Positions 33,959 through 44,223 of a stretch of 64,000 bases of DNA are shown here, piece by piece. The notes under the pieces are model-generated. The model was not told where the DNA came from. It saw only the letters and a list, made by a program, of their open reading frames with translations, and ran no database searches. The DNA comes from Flavobacterium franklandianum (lineage in GTDB: Bacteria; Bacteroidota; Bacteroidia; Flavobacteriales; Flavobacteriaceae). How positions within the stretch are numbered: the stretch's first letter is position 1; each line of letters starts with the position of its first letter. The position numbers and the translations under genes were made by a program. The stretch covers positions 62,001-126,000 of the forward strand of contig NZ_VJZR01000009.1 of the NCBI RefSeq assembly GCF_007097365.1. The letters are read 5' to 3'.

Positions 33959-35941
33959 ATGACTTTCAAAGAACAAATCCAACAAGGAATTCCAACTATA
34001 TTACCACTTCCAAAACCGTTTGAAGTCAACATCAATCATGCACCAAAACGAAAAGATGTTCTTTCGGATGACGAAAAAAAGTTAGCGCTACGCAATGCCC
34101 TTCGCTATTTTGAACCGCAACATCACGCCGAATTAATCAAGGAATTTGCTAAAGAATTAGAAACTTACGGTCGGATTTACATGTACCGTTTTCGACCCGA
34201 TTATGTGATGTATGCTCGCCCAATTGTCGATTATCCTGGAAAATGTGAGCCAGCAAAAGCCATTATGCTAATGATTCAAAACAATCTGGATTATGCTGTG
34301 GCGCAACATCCACACGAGCTAATTACTTATGGCGGAAATGGTGCTGTTTTTCAGAACTGGGCGCAATATTTATTGACCATGCAATATTTGTCTGAAATGA
34401 CCGAAGAACAAACGCTTACTATTTATTCCGGACATCCAATGGGATTATTCCCTTCACACAAAGATGCTCCGCGTGTTGTAGTGACAAACGGAATGGTAAT
34501 TCCAAATTATTCGAAACCGGACGATTGGGAAAGAATGAATGCACTGGGAGTATCACAATACGGACAAATGACAGCTGGAAGTTATATGTACATTGGTCCG
34601 CAAGGAATTGTCCACGGAACCACTATCACCGTTTTGAACGGTTTCCGAAAAATAAAAACCAATCCCAAAGGCGGATTATTTGTCACTTCTGGATTGGGTG
34701 GAATGAGTGGCGCACAACCAAAAGCTGGCAATATAGCAGGTTGCATTACAGTTTGTGCCGAAGTCAATCCGAAAATTACACATATTCGTCACAGTCAAGG
34801 TTGGATAAACGAAGTCATTGAAAATCTTGATGAATTGGTTGAAAGAGTTGCTTTGGCGAAAGCCAATAACGAAATTGTTTCCATTGCCTATTTAGGAAAT
34901 GTGGTCGATGTTTGGGAAAAATTCGACCAAGAAAATATTTATATCGATTTGGGTTCCGACCAAACTTCGTTACACAATCCTTGGGCTGGAGGTTATTATC
35001 CAGTTGGACTTTCTTTTGAAGATGCCAATGAAATGATGGCCAATAATCCCGAAGTATTTAAGGAAAAAGTTCAAAAAACTTTGCGAAGACATACATCAGC
35101 AATTAATAAACACGCCGCAAAAGGAACGTATTTTTTCGATTACGGAAATGCTTTTCTATTGGAAGCTTCCCGTGCTGGAGCTGATGTTATGGCCGAAAAT
35201 GGAATTGATTTCAAATATCCGAGTTATGTTCAGGATATTATGGGGCCAATGTGTTTTGATTACGGTTTTGGACCTTTCCGTTGGGTTTGTGCCTCGGGAA
35301 AACCGGAAGATTTAAAGAAAACGGATGCGATTGCTTGCAATGTTTTGGAAGAAATTCAACAAAATGCACCTGTAGAAATTCAGCAACAAATGGCTGATAA
35401 TATTCATTGGATAAAAGGCGCACAGGAAAATAAATTAGTAGTTGGTTCCCAAGCCAGAATTTTGTATGCCGATGCTGAAGGAAGAATGAAAATCGCCAAG
35501 GCTTTTAATCAGGCTATTGCCAAAGGTGAGATTGGAACCTTAGTTTTGGGTCGCGATCATCACGATGTTTCGGGTACAGATTCGCCTTATAGAGAAACTT
35601 CAAATATTTATGATGGTTCCCGTTTTACTGCTGATATGGCGATTCAAAACGTGATTGGCGACAGTTTTCGAGGTGCTACTTGGGTCTCGATTCATAATGG
35701 CGGAGGAGTTGGTTGGGGCGAAGTGATTAATGGTGGATTTGGGATGGTTCTAGATGGTTCTGCAGCAACTTCAAAACGCATAGAATCTATGCTTTTTTGG
35801 GATGTCAACAACGGAATTTCCAGAAGAAGTTGGGCGCGAAATGAAGGTGCAATTTTTGCCATAAAAAGAGCCATGGAAACTCAGCCTTTGCTGAAAGTTA
35901 CTTTGCCTAATTTGGTAAACGATGATTTGTTTGAAAGTTAA
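33959..35941 (+). CDS. hutU: Urocanate hydratase
   Basis: This 660-aa NAD-dependent enzyme converts urocanate to imidazolone propionate in histidine breakdown. Recognised features are the NAD-binding GGLGGMSGAQPKA, the catalytic-region Cys in MGPMCFDYGFGPFRWVCASG, and RDHHDVSGTDSPYRET. It is about 100 residues longer than the E. coli-type enzyme (~555 aa), as is common in Bacteroidetes homologues. No other hut gene is in the window. It appears intact. Confidence 0.95.
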   Translation: MTFKEQIQQGIPTILPLPKPFEVNINHAPKRKDVLSDDEKKLALRNALRYFEPQHHAELIKEFAKELETYGRIYMYRFRPDYVMYARPIVDYPGKCEPAKAIMLMIQNNLDYAVAQHPHELITYGGNGAVFQNWAQYLLTMQYLSEMTEEQTLTIYSGHPMGLFPSHKDAPRVVVTNGMVIPNYSKPDDWERMNALGVSQYGQMTAGSYMYIGPQGIVHGTTITVLNGFRKIKTNPKGGLFVTSGLGGMSGAQPKAGNIAGCITVCAEVNPKITHIRHSQGWINEVIENLDELVERVALAKANNEIVSIAYLGNVVDVWEKFDQENIYIDLGSDQTSLHNPWAGGYYPVGLSFEDANEMMANNPEVFKEKVQKTLRRHTSAINKHAAKGTYFFDYGNAFLLEASRAGADVMAENGIDFKYPSYVQDIMGPMCFDYGFGPFRWVCASGKPEDLKKTDAIACNVLEEIQQNAPVEIQQQMADNIHWIKGAQENKLVVGSQARILYADAEGRMKIAKAFNQAIAKGEIGTLVLGRDHHDVSGTDSPYRETSNIYDGSRFTADMAIQNVIGDSFRGATWVSIHNGGGVGWGEVINGGFGMVLDGSAATSKRIESMLFWDVNNGISRRSWARNEGAIFAIKRAMETQPLLKVTLPNLVNDDLFES

Positions 35942-35949
35942 AACGGGTG

Positions 35950-36570
35950 TTATCCCTTTATTTTTTGATTAAAATCAGCTTCATTTTCGATCACTTTTCC
36001 TTCGTATTGTAGCTTCCAACCCATCGTATTGGTAAGAATCAACATTTTCGAAAGTTCTGAAATCAATCTGTTTTTAGCATTGGATTTCAAGGAAGATTTT
36101 TCTATTTTTTTGGCTAGATTGTCTTTAACCATTTTGTTTATTTTGTTGTAATCGTCACCTGTAAAGGGATTCAATTTACTTTGTTCTACATCATAATACT
36201 TAATGTCTGGACTTATTTTTATTTCTTCTTTTGGGATATTTGTAATGGTGATGGTTTTGTTTTTTTCGTCGATATCGTATTTCATTTGATGCAAATCATA
36301 AGCAACGGTCACATCGGCATTGACAATTACAATGGCTTTCTTTTCGAAAGAAACCACACCCATCAAATAGTCATCTTGATCTTTATAGGTAATCACTTCG
36401 GCAAAATGACCTTCGGTAACCACTATTTTTCCTACGTTTACGATTTGTTGCTGGATAAGATTGGTATTATAATCTAGTATTGCGTCGTCTTCTTTTTTGA
36501 ATTCGCAAAACTTAAAAAGTAGAAAAATAGACACTACTGCAACAATTACGATAAGGATTCTGTTTAGCAT
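35950..36570 (-). CDS. DUF4230-type membrane-anchored protein
   Basis: This 206-aa protein has an N-terminal membrane anchor (ILIVIVAVVSIFLLFKF) and a soluble domain resembling DUF4230 (VGKIVVTEGHFAEVITYKDQ, then VSFEKKAIVIVNADVTVAYDL and a C-terminal helical part). Function is not known. It is convergent with hutU, with only 8 nt between the stops. There is no sign of disruption. Confidence 0.75.
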   Translation of the reverse strand: MLNRILIVIVAVVSIFLLFKFCEFKKEDDAILDYNTNLIQQQIVNVGKIVVTEGHFAEVITYKDQDDYLMGVVSFEKKAIVIVNADVTVAYDLHQMKYDIDEKNKTITITNIPKEEIKISPDIKYYDVEQSKLNPFTGDDYNKINKMVKDNLAKKIEKSSLKSNAKNRLISELSKMLILTNTMGWKLQYEGKVIENEADFNQKIKG

Positions 36571-36618
36571 TTTAATTTTTTCATAAAAGTAAAAAAAATA
36601 TCGGAATGGAACAGGAAT

Positions 36619-37157
36619 CTAAATCAACTTATTATTCTTTGCCGTTTGCATGGCTTCGAGTTTGTTGTGAACCTGCAATTTAGTATAAATATTTTCGATG
36701 TGTTTGCGAATGGTTCCTGAAGATAGAAATAGGTTTTCGGCAATGGCATTGTATTTTAGCCCTTTACTCAAATGTTCTAAAACTTCGATTTCAAGTGGCG
36801 TTAAATTGTATTCTTCTTGGTCTAAAATATTTTCGAAAACGGTTGGATTTCGAAATAATTTCAGGGTTTTTATCCAATCGAAGGGGGCATTGTGGCACCA
36901 CCATTCATCGTTTCTATAATTCCCTGATGCAAATATTTTGGGTTCACTTCTTTCCAAATTTCTTTACCGTCAGCCGGATTTATTCCGTTCAGCGCCTCTT
37001 TGGTACAAACCACTAGGATGCCCGCATCGGATATTTTAGACCATTTTATGGTAGAATCAAAGTTCTTTTTCCGGTCGTTTGCATTTTGTGCAAAACTGCT
37101 CAAAGCAACCACGATGGTTAAAGTGGCTAGAATTAATTTTTTTATTGTGTTTTTTAT
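36619..37157 (-). pseudogene. Deletion-fusion pseudogene: PQQ-like beta-propeller N-terminus joined to a LuxR-type regulator C-terminus
   Basis: Reading the minus strand, codons from 37157 give a signal peptide and mature start (KNTIKKLILATLTIVVALSS, then SFAQNANDRKKNFDSTIKW and ISDAGILVVCTKEALNGINP). These match an exported PQQ-like repeat protein, but the first codon is ATA where ATG is expected. Near 36950 the same frame becomes a LuxR-regulator linker (LHQGIIETMNGGATMPPSI), then stops. A one-base shift restores IKTLKLFRNP and the LuxR helix-turn-helix (NLTPLEIEVLEHLSKGLKYN to the end at 36619). So a deletion fused two genes, and a frameshift and start loss followed. The C-terminal helix-turn-helix fragment is unlikely to be expressed as a functional regulator. 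Confidence 0.7.
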
Positions 37158-37222
37158 TTAAAGTTAAAACACAAAGAAATGTATCTATCTCAATTGGAAC
37201 AATACGACGAAATACGTATTTT

Positions 37223-38185
37223 TTAAAATTGAATTTGAGGAAAATGATTTTGAAGTTTCACCGTTTTATCGTGGAGTTTCGATAAAAATTGCTGGTGACT
37301 TTCAGAATTTGGATTGAAAGGTCTGTGTTGCAATCCTTTTTGAATTGTTTCGACTTCTTTCATTATCGAATGACTTTCTTCTGAAATACAAGTTTCAAAA
37401 AATCGTTGCCAAATATAATCTATCGCAACGGAATTGGGATGAATCATATCTTCGGCATAAAATCGATAGTCGCGAAGTTCGTCCATCATTATTTCGTAGC
37501 TAGGGAAATAGGTTGCAGATTGCAGATTGCAGATTTCAGATTGCAAGATTTTATAAATAGCAGTAATTAAATGGGCTTTGCTCAATTGATTTTCAACAAA
37601 CCCATCTTTAAGATGACGAACTGGTGAAACCGTAAAAATAAAATTGACGTTTGGATTGATTTTTTGGATTAAATCCAAAGTATTTTGCATCGATTTTTTG
37701 ATGGTTTCAACTGACAATAGTTCTTTTTTAAATTCCTTTTGCGGAACTTTATGACAATTGGCAACGATAGCGTTACTTTCTAAATTACGATAAACCCACG
37801 AAGTTCCGTAAGTGATAATTATATGGGAAGCTTCTTGCACTTGTTGTTTTGCAGATAAGATTATTGCATTCAAATTAGCAATAAAATTCTCCTTGTTGGA
37901 ATTACTTATATCTGAATGCACATCAAAACAATGCCAACGCTCGTTATAAAAGAAGATGTCCTCATCGCTAAATTGTTTCCCAGAAACAGCAAAATCAATA
38001 AATTTTTGGATTGCGAGAGGGTGAAATAATATCCCGAATGGATTGCAAGAGTTTTCGAACTTGAAATAATCGAATTTCTCCGCCATATTCTCAGCAAAAC
38101 ATGAACCCAAAGACATAATTTTAGCATTATAATCAATTGGGTAGTCGCTTTTAAGAATGGAAATTTTAGTTCTGAATTGCATCAA
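37223..38185 (-). CDS. GSCFA-domain protein
   Basis: This 320-aa protein has the GSCFA signature in KIMSLGSCFAENMAEKF near the N-terminus, followed by NPFGILFHPLAI and a late DMIHPNSVAIDYIW. The family is related to SGNH/GDSL hydrolases, with Ser in GSCFA and Asp/His in the late motif as candidate catalytic residues. Substrate is unknown. An intergenic-type repeat (TTGCAGA units, 37513-37547) lies inside the coding sequence and supplies residues QSEICNLQSAT without breaking the frame. Confidence 0.88.
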   Translation of the reverse strand: MMQFRTKISILKSDYPIDYNAKIMSLGSCFAENMAEKFDYFKFENSCNPFGILFHPLAIQKFIDFAVSGKQFSDEDIFFYNERWHCFDVHSDISNSNKENFIANLNAIILSAKQQVQEASHIIITYGTSWVYRNLESNAIVANCHKVPQKEFKKELLSVETIKKSMQNTLDLIQKINPNVNFIFTVSPVRHLKDGFVENQLSKAHLITAIYKILQSEICNLQSATYFPSYEIMMDELRDYRFYAEDMIHPNSVAIDYIWQRFFETCISEESHSIMKEVETIQKGLQHRPFNPNSESHQQFLSKLHDKTVKLQNHFPQIQF

Positions 38186-38206
38186 TTATTTTTTACAAAA
38201 ATAGAA

Positions 38207-38995
38207 TTAATTGTAGAATAATTGCGACTTTAAATGTTTAGAATCTGTATCGCCAAATATAATTTTCTCTGATACAATTTCGGTTGGATAACCATTTGAA
38301 TTATATTGGTATTTACTGTCGATTCTTTTTATGGAAGAAATAATTTGATCGTCGTTGATAAGTTGTACCGTTGAGCTTTCGACATAAACGACACTATTAT
38401 TCAACGAAATAGCTTGTTGGTAATTTAATAATTTACTGAATCCAACTATGTTATTTAAAGGATTCTGTGTGTTATCATATCCTAGACTAATTTCCTTTTT
38501 TGACAAAATTCCATTCCCTGTATTGTCTAAAATTTGATCGTCTTTAATAAGATTTCCATTTTGGAAAGATAAAACGCCGTGATAGATTTTCACTTCGAGA
38601 TTAGCAGCCTCTTTTGTACGCTTTTCATAAGAAATTGTGCCGTCATTATTGTGAATATAATTAATAACGTAACCATCCGACGAAATTATTTTGGTCAATT
38701 TACCATCTGAATAGGAATATTCTAAGGTATTTTTATGAGAAGCTAATTTGTTAAACTCAACTATTTTGGTGATTAAATCTCCTGTATAATAAAATTCCAA
38801 AAGAACATCTACTTTATCAATATTGACGATTTTATTACCATTATAATTAAGATTTGTGTTGCTAGAGCTGCCATCGACTGAAACTTCGACAATCTTTTTT
38901 AACATCAATACAGGCCCAATAGCTTCGGTTGTACAAGAAGAAAGTGTTATCAAAGTAACTATCACAATGCAAACTATTTCTTTTACTTTTTTCAT
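38207..38995 (-). CDS. Hypothetical lipoprotein (beta-strand repeats)
   Basis: This 262-aa protein has a lipobox (TLITLSSC). Its body has repeated short beta segments resembling DUF4595/YD-like surface lipoproteins (LEFYYTGDLITKIVEFN, YSYSDGKLTKIISSDGY, YNSNGYPTEIV). Many Bacteroidetes carry such proteins of unknown role. It lies upstream of the GSCFA gene on the same strand. Confidence 0.7.
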   Translation of the reverse strand: MKKVKEIVCIVIVTLITLSSCTTEAIGPVLMLKKIVEVSVDGSSSNTNLNYNGNKIVNIDKVDVLLEFYYTGDLITKIVEFNKLASHKNTLEYSYSDGKLTKIISSDGYVINYIHNNDGTISYEKRTKEAANLEVKIYHGVLSFQNGNLIKDDQILDNTGNGILSKKEISLGYDNTQNPLNNIVGFSKLLNYQQAISLNNSVVYVESSTVQLINDDQIISSIKRIDSKYQYNSNGYPTEIVSEKIIFGDTDSKHLKSQLFYN

Positions 38996-39172
38996 AAAAC
39001 ATAAAAACCAATTTGCCTTTTCTGAATATCAAGACTTCTCTTTGGCTTGCAAATCAACTTCATAAAAATAAAAACTACAATATTCACCGTTACAAACCCA
39101 ATATTTCGGGTGAACTACTATTTCAACCTGCATCCAACACTTTAAAATGTCAACTATGTTTATATTAAAAAC

Positions 39173-39208
39173 AAAACCCTTTCAGTACAACTGCACTCAA
39201 AGGGTTTT
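39173..39208 (-). terminator. Rho-independent terminator of alaS
   Basis: AAAACCCTTT (39173-39182) pairs with AAAGGGTTTT (39199-39208), ~20 nt beyond the alaS stop on the minus strand, with flanking A/T runs. Confidence 0.8.
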
Positions 39209-39227
39209 AACTAAAAAACTTATTTTT

Positions 39228-41858
39228 TTATTTCACAAAATCAATCGCTTTGTCTAAAGCTTCCTGAATTCCTTCCACTTTTTTTCCTCCTGCGGTTGCA
39301 AAAAACGGCTGACCACCGCCTCCACCTTGGATATATTTTCCTAATTCGCGAACTACTTGTCCAGCATTCAAGCCTTTTTCGGCAACTAATTCTTTCGAAA
39401 TATAACAGCTTAACATTGGTTTTCCTTCTTCGGCTGTAGCCAAAACTAAGAAAATATTTTTGCCTAAAGTTCCCAATTCATAAGCCAAATCCTTTGCTCC
39501 TTCTGGACTCAAATCGACTTGTTTGGCCAAAAATTGGATTCCGTTAACATCTTGTAATTCTTGTTCTAATTCGCCTTTCATATTCTTGGCTTTATCTTTC
39601 AATAAAACTTCCAATTGTTTTTTTAATTTTGCATTTTCATCTTGCAACGAATGAACCGCTTTTACCACATCCTGAGGGTTTTTCAAAACAGACTTAACTT
39701 CACTCAAAATATTTTCTTGGGTTTCAAAATACGTTTGTACCGCATCGCTCGTAATCGCTTCAATACGACGAATTCCTGCTGCAACTGCACCTTCGCTGAT
39801 AATTTTAAAATGCCAAATTTCAGCCGTATTTTTCACGTGAATTCCTCCACAAAGTTCCATACTTTCACCAAATTTGATAGCGCGAACGGTATCTCCATAT
39901 TTTTCTCCAAACAAAGCCATAGCTCCTTCGTCTAAAGCTTGTTGAATTGGAATACTTCTTCTCTCGATTAAAGGCAATTGCTCCTGAATTCGAGCATTTA
40001 CAAAATTTTCCACTTGACTCAATTCATCGTCTGTCATTTTAGAAAAATGAGAAAAGTCGAACCGCAAATTATTTGAATTAACCAAAGATCCTTTTTGCTC
40101 GACGTGAGTTCCCAGAATGCTTCGCAACCCTTGGTGCATCAAGTGTGTAGCAGAATGGTTCGCTGCGGATTTTCTTCTGCGATCTGGAGCTACAACAACT
40201 TTGAAAATCTCGGTCAAATTAGACGGCAACTCTTTTACAAAATGAATGATTTGGTTGTTTTCCTTTTTGGTGTCAATAATATAAATCACATCACCATTAG
40301 CTGTTTCTAGAACTCCTGCATCTCCTACTTGCCCTCCTCCTTCTGGATAAAAAGGCGTCATATTGAAAACCAATTGGTAAATTTCTCCGTCTTTTACACT
40401 TACCACTTTTCTGTAACGGGTAATTTTCACTTTGGCTTCAGTATAATCGTAGCCAATAAATTCCTGTTCTTCATCATCTAACAAAATCTGCCAATCGCCA
40501 GCCTTCACTTTAGAAGCGGCACGAGAACGCTCTTTTTGTTTTTGCAATTCCGATTCGAAAGCAGCTTCGTCTAAACTCAGTCCTTTTTCCGAAAGAATCA
40601 AAGCCGTCAAGTCGATTGGAAAACCATAAGTATCATACAATTCGAAAGCTTTTTTGCCCGAAATAACAGTTTCTTTTGAATTGGTAATTATATTTTCTAA
40701 CAAAACTAAACCTTGATCTAATGTTCTTAAAAAAGAATTTTCTTCTTCCCGAATCACGTTAGTACAAAGTGTTTTTTGTGATTTTATTTCTGGGAAAGAA
40801 TCTCCCATTTGGTTGCTCAAAGTTTCGACCAATTTATATATAAAAGGTTCTTTGGTATTCAAAAAGGTAAAACCGTAACGAATCGCACGACGCAAAATCC
40901 TGCGGATTACATAACCCGCTCCCGTATTCGACGGTAATTGACCATCGGCAATAGAGAAAGCTACGGCACGAACGTGATCGGCAATGACACGAATGGCAAT
41001 ATTCACTTTATCTTCTTCTTCGTTGGAAGCTTTGATGGTGTATTTTGCTCCTGTAATTAATTCGATTTCTCTGATTAATGGTGTAAAAACATCCGTATCA
41101 TAATTGGATTGAACACCTTGCAAAACCATACACAAACGTTCGAATCCCATTCCAGTATCGACGTGTTGTGCTGGTAATTTTTCTAAAGAACCATCGGCTT
41201 TACGGTTGAATTCCATAAATACGTTGTTCCAAATTTCGACAACGTGTGGATGGTCGTTGTTTACCAATGATTTTCCAGAAACCAAGGCTTTTTCTTCGGC
41301 AGAACGAATGTCCACGTGAATTTCTGAACAAGGTCCGCAAGGTCCTTGATCGCCCATTTCCCAGAAGTTGTCTTTCTTGTTTCCAAGAATAATGCGGTCT
41401 TCATCGATTAAGGTTTTCCAGATATCATATGCTTCTTGGTCGAAAGGAACATTTTCTTCTGCATTTCCTTCAAAAACGGAAACGTACAGAATGTCTTTTG
41501 GTATTTTGTAGACTTCGGTCAGCAATTCCCAAGCCCAGTTGATGGCTTCTTTTTTGAAATAATCGCCAAACGACCAGTTGCCCAACATTTCGAACATCGT
41601 GTGGTGGTAAGTATCAATTCCTACTTCCTCTAAATCGTTGTGTTTTCCTGAAACACGAAGACATTTTTGAGTATCGGCTATTCTTTTGCTTTTCGGCGTG
41701 GCGTTACCCAAGAAATATTCTTTGAACTGCGCCATTCCTGAGTTGTTGAACATCAGGGTTGGATCGTTCTTGAGAACTATTGGCGCTGAAGGAACGATTA
41801 GATGTCCTTTGCTTTCGAAAAAATCTAGAAATTGTTTGCGTACGTCTTGTGATTTCAT
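39228..41858 (-). CDS. alaS: Alanyl-tRNA synthetase
   Basis: This 876-aa class II synthetase charges tRNA-Ala. The N-terminal catalytic core ([30 protein letters not shown]), the editing domain ([13 protein letters not shown] with HxxxH, and the later Cys-His of ELCGGIHV) and the C-terminal DHHA1-like oligomerisation/C-Ala domain ([14 protein letters not shown]) are present. Length is normal. It is monocistronic, with a terminator at 39173-39208. Confidence 0.98.
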   Translation of the reverse strand: MKSQDVRKQFLDFFESKGHLIVPSAPIVLKNDPTLMFNNSGMAQFKEYFLGNATPKSKRIADTQKCLRVSGKHNDLEEVGIDTYHHTMFEMLGNWSFGDYFKKEAINWAWELLTEVYKIPKDILYVSVFEGNAEENVPFDQEAYDIWKTLIDEDRIILGNKKDNFWEMGDQGPCGPCSEIHVDIRSAEEKALVSGKSLVNNDHPHVVEIWNNVFMEFNRKADGSLEKLPAQHVDTGMGFERLCMVLQGVQSNYDTDVFTPLIREIELITGAKYTIKASNEEEDKVNIAIRVIADHVRAVAFSIADGQLPSNTGAGYVIRRILRRAIRYGFTFLNTKEPFIYKLVETLSNQMGDSFPEIKSQKTLCTNVIREEENSFLRTLDQGLVLLENIITNSKETVISGKKAFELYDTYGFPIDLTALILSEKGLSLDEAAFESELQKQKERSRAASKVKAGDWQILLDDEEQEFIGYDYTEAKVKITRYRKVVSVKDGEIYQLVFNMTPFYPEGGGQVGDAGVLETANGDVIYIIDTKKENNQIIHFVKELPSNLTEIFKVVVAPDRRRKSAANHSATHLMHQGLRSILGTHVEQKGSLVNSNNLRFDFSHFSKMTDDELSQVENFVNARIQEQLPLIERRSIPIQQALDEGAMALFGEKYGDTVRAIKFGESMELCGGIHVKNTAEIWHFKIISEGAVAAGIRRIEAITSDAVQTYFETQENILSEVKSVLKNPQDVVKAVHSLQDENAKLKKQLEVLLKDKAKNMKGELEQELQDVNGIQFLAKQVDLSPEGAKDLAYELGTLGKNIFLVLATAEEGKPMLSCYISKELVAEKGLNAGQVVRELGKYIQGGGGGQPFFATAGGKKVEGIQEALDKAIDFVK

Positions 41859-42395
41859 TTTTATTGTTTATTCGGTTATTTGGTTAATCGATTAATTGGT
41901 TTTCGCATCTACGAAAAGTCAATCAACGAACCAACTTTTGCCCCAGATTATCTCACACGCTCTTATTGTCATCGGAGTTCACTGAACACTTTGTGTTTGC
42001 AGTGGAAAGCTTCGAAGTTTTGGAATCTATTTTTTCTTGAGGTGGCAGAGCGACCAAAGGAAGCTACTGCTGGCTCATTAGAAAAAAGATTACAAGACGA
42101 GAACTTGCAACGAATAGCTGGAAAAGGCACATTAAGTTACTATTTTTTTAAAAACCATCCTATTTATCTTGCTCATTTGCCCTTTTTCTTTGTTAAAAAA
42201 TATTTCAATAGCAAAAACTATTAAACTATTTTTTGCCTTGAAAAAGAACAAACTAACGTCGCTAAATTTGGACGCTTTATTTCAAAACAGTAACTAAAAT
42301 ATTTATTATCGAAAAAAGGGTGTGAGAAATGAAACATTTACTAAATTTGTTCGACTAACCTTTTTACGATGTGCAAAAATAGGGTATTTTAAAAT
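41859..42395. other. 537-bp intergenic region with candidate promoters
   Basis: No convincing gene was seen. A 114-codon open frame here lacks protein-like features. Two perfect TAnnTTTG elements on the plus strand (TAAATTTG at 42263-42270 and 42342-42349) are candidate promoters for the M23 peptidase at 42396. The alaS promoter on the minus strand was not fixed. Confidence 0.4.
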
Positions 42396-43373
42396 ATGGC
42401 GAAAGTAAAATATTATTACGATTCCGAAAATCTAGCCTATAGAAAGATAATAACCAAAACCAGGAAGAAAATTGGAGTTGTTTTGTTGTTTTTAGTGGCT
42501 TCGGCATTGTTTGGTCTTTTAAGTTTCATTGTTTTATTGAATACTCCCTATTTTGAAACTCCAAAAAATAAAAAACAAGCTCGCGAAATCGAGAATTTAA
42601 AATTGCGTTATGCTATCTTGGACAAAAAAATGGACGAAGTGGATAATGTTATTGGGTTGATTGAAGAAAGAGACAATAATTTATACAGGGTTTATTTTAA
42701 TGCCTCGCCTATTCCTGAAGAGCAACGAAAAGCAGGTTTTAAGGACGTCGATCGATACAAGGATTTAGAAGGTTACGACAATTCGCAATTGGTTACCAAT
42801 ACGACAAAAAGGATTGACGTACTCCGAAAAGAACTCGCCATTCAGTCGAAATCGTTGGACGATATTTTGAAAATGGCCAAGGCAAAAGATAAATTATTGG
42901 CAGCTATTCCGGCCATTCAACCCGTGAGAAACGAGAATTTAAAAAGTAGAGTTTCGGGTTTTGGATATCGAACGGATCCTTTTACCAAGGCGAGAAAAAT
43001 GCACGAAGGAATGGATTTCACCTCTAAAACGGGAACTCCAATTTATGCCACAGGAGACGGCATTGTGGCAAGAGCCGACAATACAGCTTCGGGATTTGGA
43101 AATCATATCGTGATTCGACACGGTTTTGGATATGAAACTTTATATGCGCATCTTAGCAAGTACAAATGCAGAGCTGGACAGCACATAAAACGGGGTGACA
43201 TCATAGGTTATGTAGGAAGCACCGGAAGATCAGAAGGTCCACATTTGCATTACGAAGTGCATAAAAATGGGAAAGTGGTCAATCCGCTCAACTTTTATTA
43301 CGGAAACATTTCGGCGGTGGAATATGTTGCTATTGCGAAATTGGCGAATCAGGAAAACCAATCGTTTGACTAG
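42396..43373 (+). CDS. M23-family peptidoglycan endopeptidase, membrane-anchored
   Basis: This 325-aa protein has one N-terminal transmembrane helix (VLLFLVASALFGLLSFIVLL), a coiled-coil region (~50-150) and a C-terminal M23 LytM domain (~180-305). Zinc ligands are visible in HEGMDFTSKTGTPIYATGDG (His and Asp) and GPHLHYEVH (HxH). Such proteins cleave or help remodel peptidoglycan cross-links. It appears catalytically intact. Confidence 0.93.
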   Translation: MAKVKYYYDSENLAYRKIITKTRKKIGVVLLFLVASALFGLLSFIVLLNTPYFETPKNKKQAREIENLKLRYAILDKKMDEVDNVIGLIEERDNNLYRVYFNASPIPEEQRKAGFKDVDRYKDLEGYDNSQLVTNTTKRIDVLRKELAIQSKSLDDILKMAKAKDKLLAAIPAIQPVRNENLKSRVSGFGYRTDPFTKARKMHEGMDFTSKTGTPIYATGDGIVARADNTASGFGNHIVIRHGFGYETLYAHLSKYKCRAGQHIKRGDIIGYVGSTGRSEGPHLHYEVHKNGKVVNPLNFYYGNISAVEYVAIAKLANQENQSFD

Positions 43374-43451
43374 TTTTCAGGTTTAAAGTTGAAAAACTTC
43401 AGATTTAATCGCTTAATAAAAAAGAAAAACTAAACTAAAAAATATTAAATA

Positions 43452-43712
43452 ATGAAAAGTGAATGGAATACAAAATACGAAGAGACTGAAATTAAAATAA
43501 CTAATAGTTGGATTAGTGGTGAAAAACTTTATATAAACAATGAATTGCAAGATGAACAACTAAATTTTATTACTCCAAGTAATATGACAGGAAATTTAGT
43601 CAATAAACAAGGAGAAAAACTTAGTATTAAAGCAAATATATCAGGTTTCTTTACTGTAAGTTGCAGATTATTTATTGACAACAAAAAAGTAGAATTGAAA
43701 CAAACTAGATAG
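43452..43712 (+). CDS. Hypothetical protein (86 aa)
   Basis: This is a small ORF between the M23 peptidase and the MerR regulator, same strand. The composition is protein-like (NSWISGEKLYINNELQDEQL), probably beta-rich, with no signal peptide or membrane segment. No family was recognised. Confidence 0.5.
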   Translation: MKSEWNTKYEETEIKITNSWISGEKLYINNELQDEQLNFITPSNMTGNLVNKQGEKLSIKANISGFFTVSCRLFIDNKKVELKQTR

Positions 43713-43783
43713 AGAACAAATTACCACGTTAGAAATAAGTTGAAATAAACCTGAATTTCATAATATTTAAGAACTAAAATAAT

Positions 43784-44116
43784 ATGCATATTGAACTTTC
43801 TAAAGACAAAAGATATTACAGCATTGGCGAAGTCGCCAATGCTTTTGATGTGAATGCCTCGCTTATTCGGTTTTGGGATAGTGAATTTGACATTCTCAAA
43901 CCAAAGAAAAACGCCAAAGGCAACCGGATGTTTACTCCCGAAGACGTGAAAAACCTGCAATTAATTTATCATTTGGTAAAGGAAAGAGGTTTTACACTCG
44001 AAGGCGCCAGAACACATTTGAAAGAAGGACAAAAGAAAACCTTGGACAAATTTGACATTATCAGCAAACTGGAAACCATAAAAGTACAGTTGACGAATAT
44101 CAAAAATGAACTTTAG
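43784..44116 (+). CDS. MerR-family transcriptional regulator (DNA-binding domain only)
   Basis: This 110-aa protein is a MerR-type winged helix (YSIGEVANAFDVNASLIRFW, then NRMFTPEDVKNLQLIYHLVKERGFTLEGA) followed by a short dimerisation helix. It lacks an effector domain, so the signal is unclear. Proteins of this exact form are common in Flavobacteria next to M23 peptidase and lemA genes. The context suggests envelope-related control, which is inference. Confidence 0.9.
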   Translation: MHIELSKDKRYYSIGEVANAFDVNASLIRFWDSEFDILKPKKNAKGNRMFTPEDVKNLQLIYHLVKERGFTLEGARTHLKEGQKKTLDKFDIISKLETIKVQLTNIKNEL

Positions 44117-44145
44117 ATTTTTGATTGTAGATTAACGATTTTTGA

Positions 44146-44172
44146 ACCGAGCGTCAGCAAACTGGCGAAGCA
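44146..44172. repeat. Dispersed intergenic repeat
   Basis: ACCGAGCGTCAGCAAACTGG followed by CGAAGCA. Near-identical copies occur at 30084-30108 and, reversed, at 22392-22419. The flanking TTGATTGTAGATTAACGATT and GATTTTA words resemble the TTGCAGATT repeats found inside the GSCFA gene. Confidence 0.65.
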
Positions 44173-44223
44173 TTGCAGATTTTAAAAACAAAAAATAAAT
44201 ACTAAACTTTAAATTAAACAAAA

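Noticed and set aside
41880..42224. A 114-codon open frame between alaS and the M23 peptidase
   Set aside because: It overlaps likely promoter DNA, has no recognisable domain, and its composition does not look conserved.
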